DNA from: Echria macrotheca
Taxonomy: Eukaryota > Ascomycota > Sordariomycetes > Sordariales > Schizotheciaceae
Length of the DNA stretch: 64,000 bases
Reading direction: 5' to 3'
NCBI GenBank assembly: GCA_030411725.1
Contig: MU839846.1
Coordinates: 248,001 to 312,000, forward strand
Under the pieces are notes generated by a model. It searched no databases. It was given only the letters and a program-made list of their open reading frames with translations, and was not told where the DNA came from. Below, one piece after another: positions 11,617 to 21,391 of the stretch; position 1 is the first letter of the stretch; each line of letters begins with the position of its first letter. The position numbers were made by a program, and so were the translations under genes.

Positions 11617-14600
11617 GACCGCAACTTGGGTGTAACCGTGGGAAGGCCGTCTGCAGACCTGCTGCTCACCCGCTCAACGGCAGGCAGCTCGAGCGGAACA
11701 ACGCGTGTGGTGGCCAGCAGGACAGGGGAGGACCGAGCATTCGACGACTTTGGATCGGGAATGGCGTGGGAGCTGTCGCGGCGGCTGGCCGAGCTGGCAG
11801 GGCAGCAGAGTTTGATTGCGCTGCGGGCTGACAAGGTAATTGGCAACGATACTCGATCTCGCAGGGCTGGAGACGGGAGGCTGCTTTTGTCAGTCGAGTT
11901 GAGCAACCAAGCAGCACACAGCGACGAGCTGAAACAAATGACGGATAAGAGCCGGGGGAGGCAGGGGTTCAAGACTCGGTGGGGGGGAACAGGAAAAGAG
12001 CGGCACGAATTGATCCAAATCTGGCTCGGGTGTGTGTGTGAGTGTGTGTGAGGAGAGCGAAGAGGAGGCCGGCCAGAGAGCGGCACTTTCATGCGGCCTG
12101 CGACTGGAAGATCCAATGCATGGCTGTAATGTGCCAAAGAGCAACCGCCCGCTGGATATATTCCGTGAAAGACGTCGGCACCCGGAGGCTGCATGCTGCT
12201 TGCTGCTATATGGATGGGACAGGCGCAGGCGAGGCACGCGGCCGAGGTCTTGTGTATCTCGAGCAGAGATAATTTTGGGAAAAATCAAGACTCTACGGCA
12301 CGTCCGAGCCGGGTAGGGCAACGTACAACGCAGACGCGTGTCTGGCTGGCCTCGCCGATATCGAGGAGCACCGAAAAGGAGACTGGCAACACACACCTGG
12401 GGAGAGATTGGAGGCTTGCTGGCTGGTTGTCGACGAGATCAGGTCGGCGTGTCTAGGGTCGTGGGAGGGAGGGTGTGCGGGCGCCAGACCCAAACCTCGG
12501 GCTTCAGACAACGAGCTCTGGCGCGGACGGCGAGATGCAAATGAGCACGACGCGGACGCGATGGCAGAGAGATCGGGGAGAAATTTCATGGCTCCCAAGA
12601 CGGCGGGATCGGTGGTTTTTCCCCCTGCTTCCCGTCGTCTTCGCCGTGGCTTCGAGGCTCGAGCTTGCCGGAGGCGACGAGTATCAGGCCAGGGGTCTTT
12701 CTGGCGCGATGCCCAGAACAGCCTAGCAGAGGGGGGGTCTCAATGATTTCCAGGTTGTTCGCGAACATGGGCAAGCGGAGCAGTCTGTCAGTCGGGTGCA
12801 GCAGCTGGCAGCAGGCGCATCAAACAACGTTTGGGCCTCTGCGAACAGCGACCGAATTGGCCAACGGCGCAGTCGTGTCGAGGACGAGCTGCAATGCAGC
12901 TGCGCGCACTTGGTGAGCGTGGACGTACCTGCCGCACACTCTGGATGGTTTTTCTGCTCAGACTCCATCAGCTGCCAAACCAATGTCTGCCACTGGTGCG
13001 CCCCTGGCCCGAATCGGAAAAGGTGGATCCCGCAAACGGAGACACCCCCCGACCCCCTGCTAGCGCCAGGGCCAAACATCGTCTAGCGGGGAGGCGCGCC
13101 CGCGCCTCCTTTCTTGGCGGGTTGTCTGCCACAACTTTTACTCAGTATCGCGGTGTGGAAATGCATTTCTTTTGTGAGAGCTGCTCTCTCTCCACCGCCC
13201 GCGACGGCGGCTTGTGCGCCTCCGCGCTATCGGGTTGAGAGTGGATGTCGTCTGATGATTTTGTTTCTTTCGAATGCGACACCCCCAAAATAACTAAGCG
13301 GAGACGTTCTGTTTGCCGTGGTCATTCATCATCTCGTTGAGACCCTGAGATCTGCGGGGTTCCGGGAGAATTCAACGATGGCACCCATGCACAACTTGTA
13401 CATACACAATATGGACGCCGACGTACATTACGCTATTTGCGCCGATCGGCCTCATAACGTCAGGGAAGGTGACGGCACAAGAGCACACAAATGCTAGCAT
13501 ATCGCAATCACAGACATTTTCCCAGTGATGACTTCGCCGGGCGCGCGCAGAGTTATCACGCATCTCCCCCACCTGGTCGAGGATCTGGGGGATCGCCTGT
13601 AGTGTAGGTTGCGCAATGAACTTTTTCTCCGCCTTTGGCACGGACGATGGCAAACGCAAACCGCCGCTCTTGTGCGGTGCCCGAGGCTGGGAATGGCTTG
13701 CATCTCTTTCGGCCCGTGGCGCACCTTGACGAAAACGAGGCTCGGATTGGCTAGCCCGTGTGGCTCGAGCCTACCTTCCACTCTTCGTCGCGGTCGCAAG
13801 GACGGTCTGCTCTTGGGCCATGGACGTCTTGGCGGCCCGTGGTGCCCGGGATCCGTGCTCACTGCTCACCACCACCGCCCATCCACCCGCCACACACGAT
13901 TGGGTGTCCGGTTAATGTGTCCTTCCTGCATGAAGATTCGTCGAACATCAGGCCCTCTCGCCCTCGAACTTGTGGAGGTCTGGTGTGGCAGGTTCCTAAG
14001 ATCAGATGAACGCGTTACAGCTGTCAGACGCGCAACAACAAGGCTCTTGCTTGTTTCCAGAGAACCCAAACATACCGCCGGTTCCCCCCTTCTTATCCAC
14101 GGACCCGGAGACCAGCCGGCTCGGAAAATTTAGTCTTCTCGTCCAATCAACTTACACAGAGTTCGTCGTCAGGGGGTTGGCCATTGGGTGGTGGTCAGCA
14201 CCGCTGATGGCTATCTCCCAAACACCTTTTTACCCGCCTTATTCATATGTACTCCGTATAGATAGTTTGAATCAAATCTCCTTTTTTTGGGGACTTCTTT
14301 CCCCAGACCCGATTTTTTTTCTCTCTGAGAATAAGTATCTATGAGGCAGGGTTAATAGGCCCGTCCAGCGTGTCGGGATTTACCGATGGAGAGCAGCGGC
14401 TTGGCAAAAAACAAAAAAAGGGACTGGAGAGAAAGAAGTCGGTTTCATCGGCGGGAAGCTCCAACCAACCAACCCGGGGCCCAGCCAGCCAGGCCGAGTT
14501 TATCCGGCTCTATTTAGTATCACTCGGGCCTGATCGACGACGGCAGAACGTCTCGAAGGTTTTTTTTCCTGCAGATACTAGTTCACGCTGTGGGAACCGG

Positions 14601-14800
14601 GAACGCCTCAACTTTTCCGGCGCGGCTTATGAACGGAGTGTTTGAGACATGGTGGTGTGCATGACCACACCCGGGGATGTCGCCGGCGCTGGCGGGTGAC
14701 GGGTGGCGGTTAATTCTCCGTGCCGGTAAGCAAGTAATAGCTGTGGTTCAACAATAGCATACGACAAGACGCGTCTACTCTCGTAATCATTCTCTCGTCA
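11617..14800. other. Spacer: promoter/5' region of the 1363-aa gene
   Basis: About 3.2 kb without a convincing gene. Open frames here are short, Arg/Ser-rich and overlap one another on both strands, as expected of GC-rich non-coding DNA. A TG/AG-rich stretch lies near 12030-12060. The part close to 11617 should hold the promoter of the minus-strand gene. Confidence 0.55.
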
Positions 14801-14803
14801 TTA

Positions 14804-15170
14804 ACTTTTATCCCCCTGGTTCATGGCATCCCCAAGAGAGGGGTCCACGGCGGGATGTCAACATCAACGTCAAATGTTAGGTACCATGGTTTACCAGTAG
14901 CAGCAACAAAAACGAGTCTATTTTTATGATTATTCTATAGTTCATACAATCTTTTATCCCCCGTCAACCCCGGTGTATACCCAAGACGTCCACAGCGTGA
15001 TATCCACATCAACATCATCAACAACATCAACATCAAGCACTAGGCACCATGGTTTACCACCAGCAACAACAAAAAACAAGTCTATTTTTATGATTATTCT
15101 ATAACTTCACACAATCTTTTACCTATCCCCCGTCAACCCCGGTGTATACCCAAGATGTCCACAGCGGGGG
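14804..15170. repeat. Imperfect tandem array, units of about 145 and 169 bp
   Basis: Two nearly full units (14843-14987 and 14988-15156) are flanked by partial copies (14804-14842 and from 15157). Each unit begins GTCCAC[GA]GCG, passes through an AACATCAA-rich part and CACCATGGTTTACCA or TACCATGGTTTACCA, then TCTATTTTTATGATTATTCT, and ends CCCGTCAACCCCGGTGTATACCC. The array lies about 130-480 nt past the stop of the minus-strand His/Gln-rich gene, so it may form part of its 3' UTR or terminator. The length difference comes mostly from expansion of the CATCAA part. Confidence 0.85.
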
Positions 15171-15288
15171 ATAAGGCTCAACTATCAAAACATCCCCCCT
15201 CTCCCCCTTACTAACACAAAACATCCCCCCTATTAAAATACATTCTTCAAAACTCCATTCAGTTCAGTTCAATCTCCTTCATTTCAAT

Positions 15289-18200
15289 CTAATTCAGCTG
15301 GCCAAAAAGAACCACAACCCCCGCAACCACCCCCGCAAACCCGGCGCTCGCCCCCGCCCCGAAGGAATGCCCCCCCGCAGCCCCGGCAGTACTCGGCGGC
15401 AGCGGCGGCACCCTGCGCGTCGGAGTCGGAGTCGGAGTCGGCGATATAAGCGCGACGTTGGGCAGGTCCTCCTTGTCCTTGTCATTGTCGTCGGAGGCTT
15501 CGGCGTTCTCCGTCTCGTTGGCATGCGTCGGTGTGCCGCCGTGGATATGGGTCCCGTTGAAGGACGTGACGTTGGCGAGGGTTTCGTTGCCGTCGGGGAC
15601 GGGGATGATCAGGGCGGGGATTATGGAGATGGGGGTGGTGGGCGTTGGGTTTTTCTCCGTGCATGAGGTGGCGTGGTGTCCTTCGTTGTGGTGTTCTTCG
15701 GCCGGGGACTGGATTGGCTCGGGGGTTGCGTGGGCTTCTTCCTCGGACTGCGACGGGGTGTGGTGGTGTTCGTGTTCGTGTCCGTGGTGATGCTTGGCCG
15801 GCGCCGGAGCGGGAGAATGCTCCGGACCGAAGGTCGGGATGGGAACCGGGGCCGGCGCCGGAGCAACCGGGACGGGGACCGGAATCGGGACTGGCACCGG
15901 CCCGCACGTGCCTTGCATGTCACAGCCAGGCTCGGGGGCGGGTGCCGGAACGTCGTGATGCTCTTCGGCAGGGGGAGCAGGCAGAACCGGAACCGCTTCT
16001 CCTCCCCCACACCCAGCACCACAGTTGCCATGCTCTCTCATACACTTCTCAATGCACTCCTTCAAGGCCTTCTCCAGATTGGACAACTTCTTGTCTAATC
16101 CATGCACCTCTCCGCCCTGATTCTCGTCACGCGCACCCAGTTCCCGCTTCCAATGAGTAGCAGCAGCCCCCTTCTGCCCCAAAGGCGCAGGCGGTGGCGG
16201 CGGGCCGGCCGGGTAAGGCAGCACGAACCCAGGCCCGTGCGGCACCTCGTCGTCGTCATCGTCGTCGTCTTCTCCCCCAGAAGGCCGACAGCCCTCGCCG
16301 GGCGAGCAGCGGCCCGGATCCTCCCGGCAGAAAGGTTGATGTTTCTGAGCTGGGTTGGCGGGGATGGGTTGCGGCCTGGGGATGGAGAAGGGTGGGCGGA
16401 GGGGACGGCACTCGTGGATGTTGATCTCGCGGCAGATGTAGCCGTCTGGGCAACGAGGTCTTGTGTGGTTGTGGGCGTGTTCAGGGCGGTGGGGATGGTG
16501 GTCAGATGCGGGCGCGGGGACTGCAGGGACGGGCATAGGGATGGCCACTGGCACCTTCGGAGGAGTCGGGGTTGGAGCTGGCATTGGTTGCTCGTCGTGG
16601 TGCTTGTGCTTGCCATGTTTGTCATGGTGCTTGTCGTGATGCTTGTCGTGATGCTTGTCGTGATGCTTGTCCTTGTGATGCTTGTCATGATGCTTGTCGT
16701 GAGAGGTATCGGTGGGGTGCTGGGAAGCTGGTTCTGGCCCAGACCCGAACACCGGGACGGGCATAGGGATAGACGGACCCGGGGCAGGTCGCTCGTCGTG
16801 GTCCTTGTGCTTGCCGTGCTTGTCATGGTGCTTGTCGTGGTGCTTGTCGTGGTGCTTGTCGTGGTGCTTGTCGTGGTGCCTGTCTTGGTGCTTGTCGTGG
16901 TGCTTGTCGTGGTGCTTGTCGTGGTGCCTGTCTTGGTAGTCGTCGGCGTGATGCTCCTGATGCTGATCATATTGCTGGGCAGGCTGCTGGCCGTGGTGTT
17001 GGGCAGGTTGCTGGTTGTGGTGCTGCTCCTGGTGATCATATTGCGGGTTAGGCTGCCGGCCGCGTTGCCTAGCAGGCTGCTGGCCATATTGCTGCCCCTG
17101 GTGATCATATTGCTGAGGATGCTGGGCAGGATGCTGGAACGGCCCGTGGCCATATTGCTGGGCAGGATGCTGGAATGGCCGTTGGCCATATTGCTGAACA
17201 GGCTGCTGGCCGTGTTGCTGAACAGGACCATGTTGCTGCCCCCGGTCATCATATTGCTGAGCATGCTGGGCAGGCTGATGGAACGGCCCGTGGGCAGGAT
17301 GCTGGAACGGCCGGTGTTCATATTGCTGAACAGGCTGCTGGCCATGTTGCTGGGCAGGCTGCTGGTCATGGCCCTTATCTTGGTGCTTGTCCTTGTGGTG
17401 CTTGCCATGGTGCCTATCGTGGTCGCCGTCATTATGATCCTGATGCTGATCATGCTGCTGGGCGGGCTGCTGAGATTGCTGGTGGCCATGTTGCTGAACA
17501 GGCTGCTGGCGATGTTGCTGCCCCTGGTGATCTAGGTGCTGGGTAGGCTGCTGCTGTTGGGCTGGCCGCTGCTGCTGGGCAGGCTGTTGGGCAGGCTGTT
17601 GGCCATGTTGCTGGGCAGGATGCTGGAATGGCCGTTGGCCATATTGCTGAACAGGCTGCTGACCATGTTGCTGCTCCTGATGATCGTATTGCTGAGGAGG
17701 CTGCTGGGCAGGCTGCTGGACGTGTTGCTGAGCAGGCTGTTGGTCATGGCCCTTATCTTGATGCTTGTCTTTGTGGTGCTTGCCATGGTGCTCCTTGTGC
17801 TGATCATGTTGCTGGGCAGGCTGCTGCTGTTGGGGAGGCTGTTGGGAAGGCTGCTGGGAAGGCTGGTGGTCATGGTGCTCGTCGTGCTGCTCGTCATGCT
17901 CAGATTGGTCATCATATTCCTGAATTCTTTCCCTGTCGTGCCGATACCTCTCAGGCCGATACCTCTCAGGCCACAACTTGTCGGTGTACTTCTCGAGCAG
18001 ATCAGACAAGGGGTGCACTTTTTCCATCTTGGACTGTTCCTGGGGTTCGTCCTGCTGTTCATCAAGGTTCTGCTCTTCATCTTGTGGTAGCTCCTCCCGC
18101 CTGTCGTCTTTCTTTTCACGCATGCTCTTCAGGTGTTTCTTGTCCTTGTCCCTGAGATCTACCGCCTTCGGTGTCGGAGGCAGCTCTGGCATGTAGGTTG

Positions 18201-18681
18201 GCCAGACCGGAGCCGCCAGCGACCACGTCAATACCCCCGGTCTCACCGGCGTCGGCACCTCCTCCATGCCCGCCTCGCCGCCGTCAACGTCGCGGCGGAC
18301 AACAGCCTTGCGGACATCCTTCTCGTGTACACCACCCTTCGTCGCATCGCTGGCAACCGGCGTCGGCGGGGTCCCTGTGGCAGCCACTTTCTTGCCGAGA
18401 GGGCGAGCGGTAGGTCGGGAAGTGAAATAATCTTCGCCCAGGACGGCTCGGCTCATCCACGCCGGCGCTCTCAGTAGTGGTGGCGGCGCTGCTGAGCGGC
18501 CGACACGGGGCGCCTTAGGCTCGGCATCGGGTTGATGATGGGGATGGCGCTGAAGATCGGAGAGGATGGGAAGGTCGGTCGGCAAGCCCGGGGTGAGGGT
18601 ACTGGCCTGGGAGTCGGTGAGCAACGGGGAGGCCTTGGCGACAGCAAGAGCTGTGCCGAGGATCGTGATAATCCTCTTCAT
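15289..18681 (-). CDS. Secreted His/Gln-repeat cell-surface protein with GPI-type tail
   Basis: Intronless, 1130 aa from the ATG at 18681. This start gives a clean signal peptide (MKRIITILGTALAVAKAS); an upstream in-frame ATG would bury it behind 19 polar residues. The order is: basic/acidic region (about 60-270); Gln/Pro/His repeats with QQPAQQ, QQHGQQP and PFQHPAQ units (about 271-576); first His-Asp-Lys block, HHDK repeated (about 581-628); second block (about 661-691); Pro/Val-rich linker; a Cys-containing part around CPDGYICREINIHEC and CREDPGRC (about 740-800); an Asp run; then CIEKCMREHGNCGAGCG and CDMQGTC; N-glycosylation sequons near the end; and finally a Gly/Ala/Val hydrophobic tail of about 22 residues (FAGVVAGVVVLFG) after small residues, typical of GPI attachment. 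I know no family match. A wall protein that may bind metal through histidines is an inference. The repeats create long frames on both other strands, which I regard as artefacts. Confidence 0.78.
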   Translation of the reverse strand: MKRIITILGTALAVAKASPLLTDSQASTLTPGLPTDLPILSDLQRHPHHQPDAEPKAPRVGRSAAPPPLLRAPAWMSRAVLGEDYFTSRPTARPLGKKVAATGTPPTPVASDATKGGVHEKDVRKAVVRRDVDGGEAGMEEVPTPVRPGVLTWSLAAPVWPTYMPELPPTPKAVDLRDKDKKHLKSMREKKDDRREELPQDEEQNLDEQQDEPQEQSKMEKVHPLSDLLEKYTDKLWPERYRPERYRHDRERIQEYDDQSEHDEQHDEHHDHQPSQQPSQQPPQQQQPAQQHDQHKEHHGKHHKDKHQDKGHDQQPAQQHVQQPAQQPPQQYDHQEQQHGQQPVQQYGQRPFQHPAQQHGQQPAQQPAQQQRPAQQQQPTQHLDHQGQQHRQQPVQQHGHQQSQQPAQQHDQHQDHNDGDHDRHHGKHHKDKHQDKGHDQQPAQQHGQQPVQQYEHRPFQHPAHGPFHQPAQHAQQYDDRGQQHGPVQQHGQQPVQQYGQRPFQHPAQQYGHGPFQHPAQHPQQYDHQGQQYGQQPARQRGRQPNPQYDHQEQHHNQQPAQHHGQQPAQQYDQHQEHHADDYQDRHHDKHHDKHHDKHQDRHHDKHHDKHHDKHHDKHHDKHGKHKDHDERPAPGPSIPMPVPVFGSGPEPASQHPTDTSHDKHHDKHHKDKHHDKHHDKHHDKHHDKHGKHKHHDEQPMPAPTPTPPKVPVAIPMPVPAVPAPASDHHPHRPEHAHNHTRPRCPDGYICREINIHECRPLRPPFSIPRPQPIPANPAQKHQPFCREDPGRCSPGEGCRPSGGEDDDDDDDEVPHGPGFVLPYPAGPPPPPAPLGQKGAAATHWKRELGARDENQGGEVHGLDKKLSNLEKALKECIEKCMREHGNCGAGCGGGEAVPVLPAPPAEEHHDVPAPAPEPGCDMQGTCGPVPVPIPVPVPVAPAPAPVPIPTFGPEHSPAPAPAKHHHGHEHEHHHTPSQSEEEAHATPEPIQSPAEEHHNEGHHATSCTEKNPTPTTPISIIPALIIPVPDGNETLANVTSFNGTHIHGGTPTHANETENAEASDDNDKDKEDLPNVALISPTPTPTPTRRVPPLPPSTAGAAGGHSFGAGASAGFAGVVAGVVVLFGQLN
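16617..16705. repeat. 12-bp coding minisatellite (His-Lys-Asp block 2)
   Basis: On the plus strand CTTGTCGTGATG is repeated, encoding Asp-Lys-His-His units on the minus strand. It is nearly pure, with third-position variants (GTG/ATG) and one CTTGTCCTTGTG interruption. Confidence 0.8.
16799..16937. repeat. 12-bp coding minisatellite (His-Lys-Asp block 1)
   Basis: About eleven units of CTTGTCGTGGTG (plus strand), two of them changed to CTGTCTTGGTG-type variants. They encode HHDK/HQDR on the minus strand. Near-identical synonymous bases suggest recent expansion by slippage or unequal crossing-over. Confidence 0.85.
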
Positions 18682-18700
18682 GACTTTCCTTCCTGTGCTC

Positions 18701-18750
18701 CCAACTATTGGATGTTCCCAACTATTGGATGTTCCCAACTATTGGATGTC
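18701..18750 (-). promoter_or_regulatory. Three tandem 17-bp CCAAT/quasi-palindrome units 20 nt before the start codon
   Basis: CCAACTATTGGATGTTC occurs three times with a 17-bp period (starts 18701, 18718, 18735; the last ends in GATGTC). Read on the gene's strand each unit contains CCAATAGTTGG, that is a CCAAT box with a TTGG arm. They lie at -20 to -70 from the ATG, nearer than promoter CCAAT boxes usually sit, so they may be in the 5' UTR. A role for the CCAAT-binding (HAP) complex is inference. Confidence 0.5.
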
Positions 18751-19383
18751 GAGCTGGAAGAGGAAAACGAGTTCAGCAGACCGAGGAGTTCTCTCTCTAT
18801 AAAGACGTCGAGCACCCACTGCGGAGGCGGGGAAGAAGACGCTGGAATCAGGAGTATCACATTCACAGTAGCTGCAAGAGATGTTCTAGATAAACTTACC
18901 AACATGCTTGGAGATCGCCACGGCCACTTACGGCATCTCGAGGGACCAGCTCGACACCTGCATGGCCGGCGGAACGACATACTCAAGACTGCTTGGACAA
19001 GACGTAATAGTTGCAAACTATGCTGTCGCTTCCCGGATCTTTGCACCGGGACTTGGGAGTGACTGCTCATCCACCCATGATATCGGCTGCATCTAGTGGG
19101 CGTCTCCCACATCTTCCGAGACCCAGCTTAGCCCAGTGTCTATTCTCGTCGTCTCGCAACAGCCGATCAAGCAACCACCGAGGATTGACTAGGGCCGCAT
19201 ATCTAACCCGCTTCCATGCCTCTCTTCAGGTTTCCCTGCTTCTGGGCTCCAACCCCGCCTTGCCCAGACCCATTTGATGCTCGTTATTATGCCCAGACTA
19301 ATCGTTGCCTACTATTCTGCCTTGAGACAGCCCAAATCTTTAGCAAAACCAGACCCTAACGCCTAGGAAACAGCACATGCACC
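18751..19383. other. Short spacer: rest of the His/Gln gene promoter and ORM 3' flank
   Basis: About 630 bp with no credible gene. CTATAAAG at about 18797-18804 is TATA-like only on the plus strand, the wrong direction for the gene at 18681. Confidence 0.5.
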
Positions 19384-20042
19384 TCATTCCTCAGGAATTC
19401 CCGAGAAGAGGCCTACGCGCATCCGATGGCTCTGATATTGCGTCAGCTCATGTTGCCGGCGCAGGAGGAAACGTGGATTGTTCTTACATAAGGAAGCTTG
19501 GGGATGATGACCGCCAGCACCGCCAGGAAGTTGATGGTAAAGTATGCCAGATCATAGTGTGTGTAGTGTGTACTGAGAAGAAACAGCACAATGGGCACGC
19601 TCAACAGGAATTTCTTGGCCGGCGTATACTGGGCCCCATCGTCAATCTGCTCCCACATGTTCAGATTGTCGTACGCTCCGCCGTTGAACTCGAAAGGCAC
19701 GCCGCGGACGTAGTGAAACATGATATAGGACCCAAACATGTACGAAATGTTGGTCAGCGTCCATGAGGTCTCCTGTGACACGCCCGGCATGATGTCGTAA
19801 AAGATTTTGAGGCAAACGATCAAGACCAGGTGAATCGTCCATGCACCTGTTGTTCGCTGTCAGTATCCCGTCTTCGTCTCTGTTCGCCTTCTACTCCCTG
19901 GCCTACCTTTGGCATTGACCCAGTTGGCATTCAGGTTGGGGAGTGCTGACTGGTCGCTGAGCTGCTCGATGGGCTCGAGCGGTTCCCGGTAGACTTGAAG
20001 GATACTACTAGATCTCCTCCGCCGGCCCGCCTTGTCCGCCAT
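19384..20042 (-). CDS. ORM1: ORM/ORMDL family regulator of serine palmitoyltransferase
   Basis: Three exons: 20042-19907, 19846-19488 and 19431-19384, giving 180 aa. Introns are 60 nt (GTAGGC...CAG) and 56 nt (GTAAGA...CAG), and both joins keep the frame. The family core is unmistakable: NANWVNAKGAWTIHL, KIFYDIMPG, SWTLTNISYMFGSYIMFHYV-like, GVPFEFNGGAYDNLNMWEQ and KKFLLSVPIVLFLLSTHYT. It ends IIPKLPYSHRMRVGLFSG. Orm proteins are ER membrane proteins with four TM segments that bind and inhibit serine palmitoyltransferase, the first enzyme of sphingolipid synthesis. The N-terminal RRRRSSSI matches the basic/Ser cluster phosphorylated by Ypk-type kinases in yeast to relieve inhibition. The last coding exon is only 48 nt. 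An in-frame upstream ATG at 20231 exists, but homologues begin near MADK. Confidence 0.95.
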
Positions 20043-21391
20043 TTCTATTGGGGCTCCACGACGCGGAGGGTTCGTGCCCGCGTCGTAGGAGACGGTGCGA
20101 GGGATAAGGAGTGGGGAAGACAGTTTGGCGGTGTTGTCAAGCGTCGCTGCAGGTTGCGACGGCTTGGACCAAGTGATCCGTGGAGGGTTGATCGAGAGGA
20201 AGTCGGCGAGATGTGATACGGGACCTGGCACGCGGAGGAATCGCTATGATGTCACGAGCGGCGAGCGAAGGTCGGCGACTTTTGCGGGAGGATCGGGATG
20301 GTGAGAGAATCGGAGACCGGTTGCGGGGACGGTTACGGGCCGTCGTCGGGGTCGGCAGAGACTCGCGCTCTGGGAGGTGCCGGTTCGAATTTGTGCAAAG
20401 AGGCCGCGGGCTCAGCCTCTGCTGCCGGTTTGATGGGGGTGGAAATCTGGAAACGGAGGCTGCTAGAATCCGGCCGGTCGCCCAATGCAAAACCGTACCG
20501 AGAAGAAAGAGCCGTCCACCCAGCGTTAACGAGAGACGGAGAATAAAGCTGCTGTCACGCAGAAAGCCGATCGATGGCGTCTCTTTCGAGATGCTGCAGA
20601 CCAGAATGTTGACCACGCGATGGATGGATCGGGGCACGTTTGGGACTGAGCGGTGGCAATCTGGCCACGACGCCAAAACCCGCAGCATGCAAGATCAAGC
20701 GGCGGGTACTGCCCGGGCACCCGCGGGCTGCGAGACATGGGGAAGGCGGGCCTCGAGACTTGCACACTAACATTTGATTTCCCCGAAATTTACTGAGGGG
20801 TGGCCGAAGGCTGCTCGAGTGTACACTAGCGCCTGCCCCAAATTACTGGTTTGGCTCGTGCAAAAAGCACTCAGCCTGCATCTCATTGCAGCTGCCAACA
20901 TTCCGAATTCGCATCGTATTCCTCTCTCAACGACGGCCCAGCCCGGAGGTTTTTATTGCCTTGGCGGCGTTGCGCAGACGTGGGGCTTCTCGAGCTTGCC
21001 CCAACTCTGTCCCCACTTTAAACTTTTGCGTTGTTGCGCTAACTGCTGAGGTTTTCGTCGTCACGCAAAAAGGTTGACACCCAAAAACGAAAATACGAGA
21101 AGCATGTGAGTCGCTGAATCTACCCAGCGCACCAACAGCTGACAAAAATAAGCTATCACCATTCACTCTCATTCCATGCTATCAACGGGATTCTTGCTGG
21201 CGCGAGCATCGGGGCAGCCGTGAATCGGACAGACGCCACTTCTATCCGCAATCGCTGTGCGGCAGTGGCCTCATCTCCACCCGCCCTCTGCTAAAGGGCA
21301 AACGGCGCCAAGTCTTGCGTCTGTTGACGCTCAAGCAACTTGTTGGTATATATATATACCTGCTCGAGTCTATTCATATCGCTAGCTCGTT
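20043..21391. other. Divergent promoter region, ORM / zinc-knuckle gene
   Basis: About 1.35 kb between two divergently transcribed genes. It has the palindromic TATA element at 21345-21360 on the zinc-knuckle side. The open frame upstream of and continuous with ORM exon 1 (20043-20231) is read as 5' leader. Nothing else is recognised. Confidence 0.55.
21345..21360 (+). promoter_or_regulatory. Perfect 16-bp palindrome with TATA core
   Basis: GGTATATATATATACC reads the same on both strands and lies 32 nt before the ATG at 21392. It may be the TATA element of this gene. The short distance to the ATG implies a very short 5' UTR or a role other than classical TATA. Confidence 0.45.

Noticed and set aside
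16102..17535. 477-codon plus-strand frame and a 464-codon minus-strand frame inside the His/Gln gene
   Set aside because: Both are translations of the same 12-bp and CAG-type repeats in other phases (LLVVLVL- and MTTSTT-like). They lack any start context or family features, while the minus-strand gene has a signal peptide and GPI tail.
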